Translations under genes and position numbers: made by a program
Part shown: positions 34,801 through 39,119 of the stretch, one piece after another
Layout: each line of letters begins with the position of its first letter
Position numbering within the stretch: the first letter of the stretch is position 1
NCBI GenBank assembly: GCA_947594855.1
Contig: CANQEL010000003.1
Span: 1-39,119 of the forward strand
Length of the DNA stretch: 39,119 nt
Source of the DNA: an uncultured Lachnospiraceae bacterium
Lineage (GTDB): Bacteria; Bacillota; Clostridia; Lachnospirales; Lachnospiraceae
Direction of reading: 5' to 3'
Notes under the pieces: generated by a model
Told to the model about the DNA's origin: nothing
The model's input: only the letters and a program-made list of their open reading frames with translations
Databases searched by the model: none

Positions 34801-34967
34801 GGCGACGACACGCTTAGTTTATCCAGCATATTAAGCCCTTCTGAGCCTTCATCCCCGTTAACCTGCGCTTTTGCAGCCGGAGCAGCCGGCATTAAGGTCC
34901 CCATACACATGGATACAGCTACAACACATGAAAGTATCGCAGCAAAAATCCTGTTGCTTTTAAACAT
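31845..34967 (-). CDS. Secreted GH97 glycosidase with CBM, Ig-like and FN3 modules
   Basis: 1040 residues. Signal peptide (1-35). GH97 N-terminal beta-sandwich (about 48-335), then the TIM barrel: WSWWSTG, YCLVDFGWE, GVKGVKVDYIESDSQ with candidate nucleophile D462, and MEAVQGMEYFKW with calcium-ligand-type E511 and E517. An Asp at this barrel position is a feature of retaining GH97 enzymes (alpha-galactosidase type) rather than inverting SusB-like alpha-glucosidases; this is inference. After the GH97 C-terminal domain come a CBM6/35-like module (YYEAEDAELSG, about 713-840), an Ig-like domain, and a very lysine-rich fibronectin III-like domain (last 95 residues). Start ATG 34967 after GGAGAGG. 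Divergent from an AraC regulator. Confidence 0.9.
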   Translation of the reverse strand: MFKSNRIFAAILSCVVAVSMCMGTLMPAAPAAKAQVNGDEGSEGLNMLDKLSVSSPDGKIRVQIWDDEYGTYYYSAYLNDNVVIQCSPIGIILTDNDLSDGLMLDESSVKTETGKDDYDIIQGPVNHVNKEYNQLNFTLTKDSSAVTVNFRADNQGIAYRYNVDADTAASDEYVSVKRENSTFTLPDTTTYWTTSYSATYEPGQYNECSSDQMKSRSEGTVMGAPILATTGSAWVLLAEAGVFSSEDAYTASAFVSESGSTRIRSYFGQNLWDEDGGEQFHKIRHDRDHEFLEKIIAGTGRKKSQSVPATDMVTFTDKFSTPWRVAIIGESLNDVTSSTLISDLNPPAEGDFSWVVPGTSVWSWWSTGDNISYESMKDYIDFCSTAGITYCLVDFGWENWQDYESKVLELIDYANERNVGLLLWYGVHKWDNEHQFDLDNEADIEEQFSWCENVGVKGVKVDYIESDSQFAMKNMYQILESAARHHLVVNFHGATDPNGEGRTFPNLLSMEAVQGMEYFKWSNASPVDTLVTLPFTRNVLGSMEFTPSLFALPHDTSMGSQHSPATAGFMLSMCVEYESAVETFAQSGYVYPGYRAFPLIADVPSTWDESILIDGYPKSHCIRARRNGENWYIGAMTVKASDYSVPLDFLDSGEEYYAYIYRDNEDGTDIECDIEKVTSNDELNFNLMDNGGCAVKLSKNDPEKWTEYDNYTYYEAEDAELSGNATININKTFTSGLATVSGIGNQAGNIANVIKFNNVSVPEDGNYNIRLYVSAGNKKNLTIRVNEDKEYSFDDVVGVAGTDAVGTYANTVEIELKAGDNTIELYSESSNAPEIDRIAVSKALITNSEVTLGTTEYTYNGSKFEPSVVVVRDGKTLTENVEYSVFYSNNKNAGTAKVYITGINGYGGQIVKEFTIKEPPAPPVDTPIVNNPVTPEKPAPVVALTKPGKVKITSAKSTKKGKITVKYKKVSKADGYQVAYGTAKKVKKAKIVNAKKKTSVTIKKLKSGKRYYIWVRAYKNDNGKKITGKWSKVKVVKKVK

Positions 34968-35027
34968 AAATTACCTCTCCTTTCAAATTATAAAATTATA
35001 AGTTTCGCATCCTCATAATCATTTAAA

Positions 35028-35057
35028 ATTATACCATTATGTTTTATGATAAAGCAA
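35028..35057 (-). promoter_or_regulatory. GH97 promoter
   Basis: TTGCTT (35052-35057), 18-base spacer, perfect TATAAT (35028-35033), in the region divergent from the araC-type gene. Confidence 0.55.
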
Positions 35058-35114
35058 CCATTCCGTATTATAAATGGAACTTTGTTATAAAAACATGCAA
35101 AAATGTTTGGCTTC

Positions 35115-35143
35115 TTGTAATTTCCGCCGTTTTTATATATAAT
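35115..35143 (+). promoter_or_regulatory. AraC-type gene promoter
   Basis: TTGTAA (35115-35120), 17-base spacer, perfect TATAAT (35138-35143). An inverted repeat ATTGCC...GGCAAT (35142-35177) follows in the leader. Confidence 0.55.
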
Positions 35144-35194
35144 TGCCTTAGTTTGATTATAGCATTTTTACGGCAATATAACAGGAGGTATTAT

Positions 35195-36049
35195 ATGGAT
35201 ATTACCCCTCACATTACAAATACTGCACATTACAAATGCCTTGAATCCGTAGAAAAAAGCCAGCATGACCTCTACCTTTGCTACTGCGGTATTCAAAACT
35301 GTGAGCCCGGTTACGAATTTGGCCCTTATATAAGAAATGAATATCTTATACATATAGTGACCGCAGGGGAAGGCACCTATACGGCAGACGGCAGGACTTA
35401 TCAGTTAAGCGCAGGTTCCATATTCCTCATATGGCCCGGAATCTCTACAGTATACCGCTCAGATAATGATAATCCGTGGTCTTATGTCTGGTTTGCATTT
35501 AATGGAATTAAAGCGGAATCAGTACTGCATTACGCCGGTCTTTCAAGAGAAAATCCCGTAAAGGTTATACCAGATACAGAACCCTACGTACTTAACGTAA
35601 CGGGTATACTCAACTCCTGCCAGCTTACCTTTTCCAATGAATTTAAAAGGGAAGCCTATCTTTATGCACTTGCCGCGCAGCTTGGTGATGACCTGCACGA
35701 TACGGACAACCACGGCGAATATGAATATTCATATAAAACATACGTAAACCATGCCCTTGATTATATAGAAAATAATTATTATACTAATATAAGAATATCT
35801 GCAATTGCTGATTATATAGGAATTAACCGTTCATATCTTACAACATGTTTTAAGAAAGTACTGAATATGTCGCCCCATGAATACCTCATAGAATACAGAA
35901 TCAGACAGGCAAAAAATATGCTTTTAAACACAAGTCTTCCCGTAAATGATATAGCAGAAAAAGTCGGCTATACCGACTCTCTTGCTTTTTCAAAAATATT
36001 TAAAAATCATACCGGGATGTCGCCAAGGACATTCCGGCAGAACAATTAA
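35195..36049 (+). CDS. AraC family transcriptional regulator
   Basis: 284 residues. The N-terminal cupin sensor (FGPYIRNEYLIHIVTAGEGT, then YQLSAGSIFLIWPG) binds a sugar in this family. The C-terminal AraC double helix-turn-helix is complete (IRISAIADYIGINRSYLTTC; VNDIAEKVGYTDSLAFSKIF; HTGMSPRTFR). Start ATG 35195 after AGGAGG. It is divergent from the GH97 gene with about 225 nt between starts, so it most likely controls that gene, as in raffinose or melibiose regulators of the MsmR/RafR type; this is inference from position. Confidence 0.92.
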   Translation: MDITPHITNTAHYKCLESVEKSQHDLYLCYCGIQNCEPGYEFGPYIRNEYLIHIVTAGEGTYTADGRTYQLSAGSIFLIWPGISTVYRSDNDNPWSYVWFAFNGIKAESVLHYAGLSRENPVKVIPDTEPYVLNVTGILNSCQLTFSNEFKREAYLYALAAQLGDDLHDTDNHGEYEYSYKTYVNHALDYIENNYYTNIRISAIADYIGINRSYLTTCFKKVLNMSPHEYLIEYRIRQAKNMLLNTSLPVNDIAEKVGYTDSLAFSKIFKNHTGMSPRTFRQNN

Positions 36050-36075
36050 TGTTGACAAGGGGGGGAGGGATATCC

Positions 36076-36471
36076 ATGAAAAAGTTATTACCGGTAATAC
36101 TATCATTACTAGCAATATTAATGTTTCTTGGGTTAAGTGCAATACTGGGCTGCAACATTACAGAAAAACCGTTTTCAAAGGAATTATGCGCTGGAATAAC
36201 GGAAGTACATTATATTGATTCTTACGGCAACGAAACGGTCTATACTGATAAAAAATCAATTAACCTGATGGCTGACGCACTGCGGTCAGGAATATACAAA
36301 GAAATAGATGCTGCAGAGATACCTGACGGACCGTTGGGACATTCTTTTACTTTTATTTCTAATGGAAAAGAGTATAAAACAGGATATAACGAAAACATAG
36401 TAGGATATAACGGTCATTCATACAGAGTTTATTTTGGTAAATGGCATAAATTATCATCATTAACAAAGTAG
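36076..36471 (+). CDS. Small predicted lipoprotein, function unknown
   Basis: 131 residues. N-terminal hydrophobic segment ending LSAILGC, an imperfect lipobox, so it may be a lipoprotein or a membrane-anchored exoprotein. The rest is hydrophilic, with EVHYIDSYGNETVYTDKKSI and repeated Tyr/Gly near the end. No family recognised. Start ATG 36076 after a GGGGGGAGGG stretch; an ATG at 36049 overlaps the araC-type stop but lies upstream of that site. Confidence 0.65.
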   Translation: MKKLLPVILSLLAILMFLGLSAILGCNITEKPFSKELCAGITEVHYIDSYGNETVYTDKKSINLMADALRSGIYKEIDAAEIPDGPLGHSFTFISNGKEYKTGYNENIVGYNGHSYRVYFGKWHKLSSLTK

Positions 36472-36478
36472 GCTGTGA

Positions 36479-37366
36479 ATGGGTAAAAGGGTTGCTGCAA
36501 ATCATAATTTGGAGGAAAATGGATTTATGGGTTCAGGAAAGGTGATTGGAGGCTCCTTGGGAGCAATCATAATATTGGTGATAGCTCAAATATTAGCACA
36601 ATTAGTGGCAAGTTTATTTATTTTAATTAAAGTTCCGGAAGGAATATGCAATATTTTAGCAGGAATTATCTATGTTGGATTAACTTTCATTTTACTAAAA
36701 CTATTTGCGGAGAAATTACTAACTAAAAAAACAGAGGAAATAGGTATGCCGGGATTTTCAATTAAAACCGTATGGATACTGGCAGCTATATTATTGCCTG
36801 CTATCGTAAAGGCCATTTATCTTTTTCTTTTTTCCGGAGAATATGTTTCTTCCGGATTGAATAACGGTCAGATTTTTTCAACATTAAGTGCCGGCATTGC
36901 CTTTACAGGTATAGCGGCAGGTTTTGTTGAAGAAATGGTATTTCGCGGAGTAATTCTTAATTTAATAAAATCAAGATGGAATATTAAAGCGGCAGTACTT
37001 GTTCCATCAGTTTTGTTTGGATTCGTACATATTATTGGAATGGATTTTTCAATTATAAGCTGTTTGATGGTTCTTATTGCGGGAACAATGGTAGGAATCA
37101 TGTTTTCAATGATTGAAATTGAAAGCGGTTCTGTATGGAATAGCGGAATTGTTCATGCGATTTGGAATGTCATAATAATTGGCGGAGGTTTATCTGTAAA
37201 CCAAAGCGCAGATGAATATTCAGTTATGACATATGTACTTGATTCAAAATCATTTATACTTACTGGCGGTGAATTTGGCATTGAAGCATCCATTGTATCC
37301 CTGTTAGGTTATATTGTGGTGACGTTAGTTGCAATATGCATGATTAAGCGCTCAAAAAGTCAATAG
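36479..37366 (+). CDS. CPBP family intramembrane metalloprotease
   Basis: 295 residues with about eight helices. CPBP (CAAX protease and bacteriocin-processing) motifs: VEEMVFRG, FGFVHIIG and NSGIVHAIWN, holding the EExxxR, FxxxH and HxxxN signatures. Members cleave within or near the membrane, some giving bacteriocin self-immunity. No bacteriocin gene is seen here. Start uncertain: ATG 36479 has only weak AGTAGG; ATG 36527 has GGAGG eleven bases before it. Follows the small lipoprotein by 7 nt, probably one operon. Confidence 0.87.
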   Translation: MGKRVAANHNLEENGFMGSGKVIGGSLGAIIILVIAQILAQLVASLFILIKVPEGICNILAGIIYVGLTFILLKLFAEKLLTKKTEEIGMPGFSIKTVWILAAILLPAIVKAIYLFLFSGEYVSSGLNNGQIFSTLSAGIAFTGIAAGFVEEMVFRGVILNLIKSRWNIKAAVLVPSVLFGFVHIIGMDFSIISCLMVLIAGTMVGIMFSMIEIESGSVWNSGIVHAIWNVIIIGGGLSVNQSADEYSVMTYVLDSKSFILTGGEFGIEASIVSLLGYIVVTLVAICMIKRSKSQ

Positions 37367-37512
37367 GTTTCAAAGTGCCAACAATACAATTCCCATTGTC
37401 CCAAATTACGGAAACGCTGTCCCCGCTATGACGTACTTATGATTTCTTTGTAAAATGCCGGCAGCGTTCCCGCATAGAAAAAATATATTTGTAAGAACAT
37501 AGATTTTCTTTT
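37367..37512. other. Intergenic stretch with imperfect inverted repeat
   Basis: GGAAACGCTG (37410-37419) and CAGCGTTCCC (37462-37471) form a 9-of-10 inverted repeat with a 42-nt loop. No coding capacity is seen. It may be the end of a small mobile repeat or a weak terminator for the CPBP gene. Confidence 0.35.
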
Positions 37513-37672
37513 TTAAAATTTGCGTTTTACTTTCAAAACATTCATCAACGCCTCCTGCAAAACTCTTGAAACATTAATACCAGCGTGTTCAGCTTCATAA
37601 TTAAGCCAGCTCGGCAATGCAACATTTCTTCTTACAGTCTTTGTATCAATCTTTTTTCTATCTTCTCTTCAC
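37513..37672 (-). pseudogene. Decayed ribbon-helix-helix (HicB C-terminus-like) antitoxin
   Basis: The minus strand from 37668 reads REDRKKIDTKTVRRNVALPS, then WLNYEAEHAGINVSRVLQEA, ending LKVKRKF and TAA. This matches the C-terminal DNA-binding domain of HicB-type antitoxins (VALPSWLN...AGINVSRVLQEAL). The frame has a TGA just before it and no start codon. A GTG at 37672 with GGGAGG eleven bases upstream lies in another frame; restoring two bases in the GAGA stretch would join them. No HicA toxin is next to it. Confidence 0.65.
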
Positions 37673-37693
37673 CAGTTATTATACCTCCCTGCT

Positions 37694-37721
37694 ATTATAC
37701 ACAATATTTGTGCAATATCAA
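37694..37721 (-). promoter_or_regulatory. Promoter and dyad of the antitoxin remnant
   Basis: TATCAA complement TTGATA (-35, 37716-37721), 16-base spacer, TATAAT (37694-37699). The spacer carries the dyad CACAA-TAT-TTGTG (37700-37712), the usual place of an RHH operator. Confidence 0.5.
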
Positions 37722-37758
37722 TAACTTGTATTTCAAAAAATATTTTTTGCATTTATCC

Positions 37759-37786
37759 TTGTTTATTTTCATAAATATGCGATAAT
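37759..37786 (+). promoter_or_regulatory. CE15 gene promoter
   Basis: TTGTTT (37759-37764), 16-base spacer, GATAAT (37781-37786). The -10 is inside the left arm of the dyad at 37770-37813. Confidence 0.5.
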
Positions 37787-37813
37787 TAAAATATAGATTA
37801 TTGCATATTTATG
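37770..37813 (+). promoter_or_regulatory. Large dyad over the CE15 promoter
   Basis: CATAAATATGCGATAA (37770-37785) and TTATTGCATATTTATG (37798-37813) are inverted copies, 15 of 16 matching, with a 12-base spacer. It spans the -10 and probable transcription start, as expected for a repressor operator; the RNA could also fold into a hairpin. Confidence 0.55.
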
Positions 37814-37852
37814 CCGGTAACCTATCCATCAAAATCAAGGAGGAGATTTATA

Positions 37853-39119
37853 ATGTATTTTGAAAACATCAGACGCACAAGACACCTTTCTTACCTTCTT
37901 ATAATTGCTATGGTTTTTTCGGTTCTTTCAGGTTTTAACGCTTCAGCAGCAAAAAAACCTGCTCTTAATCATAAAAAACTTTCAATATATGAAGGCAGGT
38001 CAAAAAGAATCAAGGTTAAAAATGCTTCCGCAAAGGCAAAAGTAACCTGGAAAACGAGCAAAAAATCTATAGCTAAGATTGCTAAGAAAAAAACTAAAGG
38101 AAAGACTGCATTTGCAGACATAAAAGCTGTTAAAAAGGGCAGCGCTGTCATTACCGCTTCCTATAAATTAAACGGTAAAGCGACTGCGCTAAAATGTAAG
38201 GTTACGGTTAAAGGCACAAAATCACAGCCTTCTTCTGCGTCACTACAGACGCAGGTGCCGGGCGGACAAGTTCCAGAGTCGCCACAGCCTTCTCCAACCG
38301 CTACCCCTACTCCTACACCGGTGCCTACGCCGACTCCGATACCATTTGAAAATCTTGTTGAGGTGAGCAAATTGGAAACACATGAAACCATACCTGATAT
38401 ATTTACATATATAGACGGCACTCCTGTCACAGCCGAAAACTGGGAAGGACGCGCCGAAGAAATCCGTCAGATGTACCAGTACTATATGTACGGAATGTGG
38501 AGAAACGGAGAAGGCGAAAACCTGTCATACAGTATATCTGACAATACTCTTAAAATTGATATCTCAGTCGATGGTTCAGTAGAAGGACAGGCTGCAGGAG
38601 CATCTGCTTCATTTTCGGTAGAAGTAAACTTACCTTCCGGCACAGCTCCGGCAGACGGATGGCCGGTAATAATATGCATGGGAAACCTGTCCGAGCAGCA
38701 GTATGCCCTTGATAACGGATACGCCGTTATCAATTATGATACTTCCCAGGTATCATCAGACAGCGCAGCACGCGAAGGAGCATTTTATACGCTATACCCT
38801 TACGATACAAAAGAATGGCGCAAGCAGACCGGTGTCCTTATGGCGTGGGCATGGGGTGCAAGCAAAATTCTTGACTCTCTGTTTGCGGGCGCAGGTTCAG
38901 ATTACGGAATTAATCCTGAATTTGCCATAATCGGAGGCGTGTCAAGATGGGGCAAGGCAACCGCGATAACCGGAGCTTTTGACACGAGATTCAAGATTGC
39001 TCTTCCTACATGTTCAGGATGCGGCGGAATGGGAGTATTCAGATATAATCCTGATGCCAAAGTCACTCAGACCTATGATGTATCAAATCTTGGTTATCAG
39101 GATACTACTACCTATAAAC
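37853..39119 (+). CDS. Secreted CE15 glucuronoyl esterase, 3' end outside window
   Basis: At least 422 residues; open at the right edge. Start ATG 37853 with AAGGAGG upstream. Signal peptide (about 1-33, ...FNASA), a lysine-rich bacterial Ig-like (BIG2-type) domain (about 35-123), a Pro/Thr linker (PSPTATPTPTPVPTPTPIP), then a CE15 alpha/beta hydrolase: WPVIICMGN, YAVINYDTSQV, TGVLMAWAWGASKILDSL, and the nucleophile elbow GGVSRWGKATAI (G-x-S-R-x-G-K) with LPTCSGCGGMG after it. CE15 cleaves esters between 4-O-methylglucuronic acid of xylan and lignin alcohols. The catalytic His lies past the window end. Confidence 0.85.
   Translation, partial: MYFENIRRTRHLSYLLIIAMVFSVLSGFNASAAKKPALNHKKLSIYEGRSKRIKVKNASAKAKVTWKTSKKSIAKIAKKKTKGKTAFADIKAVKKGSAVITASYKLNGKATALKCKVTVKGTKSQPSSASLQTQVPGGQVPESPQPSPTATPTPTPVPTPTPIPFENLVEVSKLETHETIPDIFTYIDGTPVTAENWEGRAEEIRQMYQYYMYGMWRNGEGENLSYSISDNTLKIDISVDGSVEGQAAGASASFSVEVNLPSGTAPADGWPVIICMGNLSEQQYALDNGYAVINYDTSQVSSDSAAREGAFYTLYPYDTKEWRKQTGVLMAWAWGASKILDSLFAGAGSDYGINPEFAIIGGVSRWGKATAITGAFDTRFKIALPTCSGCGGMGVFRYNPDAKVTQTYDVSNLGYQDTTTYK

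Noticed and set aside
35039-35194. In-frame extension of the AraC-type protein with a hydrophobic segment
   Set aside because: It covers the GH97 and araC promoters and the AGGAGG site of ATG 35195; the family has no such membrane segment.
36479-37366. CPBP protease as bacteriocin immunity gene
   Set aside because: No double-glycine leader peptide or exporter gene is nearby; the only small neighbour looks like a lipoprotein.
1-39119. CRISPR arrays, prophage genes or rRNA
   Set aside because: No regularly spaced identical repeats outside the coding minisatellite, no phage structural or integrase genes, and no rRNA sequence were seen.

Overview
The window looks like a chromosomal segment of an anaerobic gut Firmicute of the family Lachnospiraceae (Lachnospira/Eubacterium eligens, Roseburia or Butyrivibrio type). 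The grounds are the AT-rich DNA, clostridial neighbourhoods such as tgt-yajC near the SCIFF peptide and its radical SAM maturase, RNase Y, RecD2, a gatCAB operon, tRNA genes without an encoded CCA, and secreted glycan-degrading enzymes carrying lysine-rich accessory modules. The genus is not proven.

Layout. 1-6.4 kb, all on the minus strand: an Rpn/PD-(D/E)XK-type protein, a subtilase overlapping a membrane-anchored glycerophosphodiesterase, diaminopimelate decarboxylase (lysA) behind a Fur-box-like palindrome, and an M23 peptidase. 6.5-15 kb: RNase Y, two tandem secreted GH43 enzymes with CBM6 and leucine-rich-repeat modules, and an SH3b-NlpC/P60 wall hydrolase. 15-20 kb: cvfB (plus strand), then comF, recD2 and an mreB-type gene (minus strand). 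comF seems to start at an ATT codon. 20-26 kb: the SCIFF RiPP pair scfA-scfB, a TIGR04086 membrane protein, a PHP-domain phosphoesterase (plus strand), a two-gene operon of small unknown membrane proteins with a long structured leader, then DUF3842, yajC and tgt. 26-31.7 kb: DUF2085 and a small membrane protein, birA, tRNA-Trp, gatB-gatA-gatC, DUF6465 and tRNA-Pro. 31.8-39.1 kb: a secreted GH97 glycosidase with a divergent AraC regulator, a small predicted lipoprotein, a CPBP protease, a decayed ribbon-helix-helix antitoxin locus, and the 5' part of a CE15 glucuronoyl esterase gene cut by the window end.

How it works together. Most genes are housekeeping: tRNA modification and charging, RNA decay, recombination, and wall growth. 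Interspersed are secreted enzymes for plant glycans: GH43 for arabinose- or xylose-containing polymers, GH97 probably for alpha-galactosides, CE15 for glucuronoyl esters of xylan. Each has its own promoter, so this is not a classic polysaccharide-utilisation cluster.

The least explained parts are the paired membrane proteins at 23.0-23.75 kb and their leader, the ATT start of comF, the dyad at the CE15 promoter, and the Fur-box-like element at lysA. All calls were made by reading the sequence. No database search was run.
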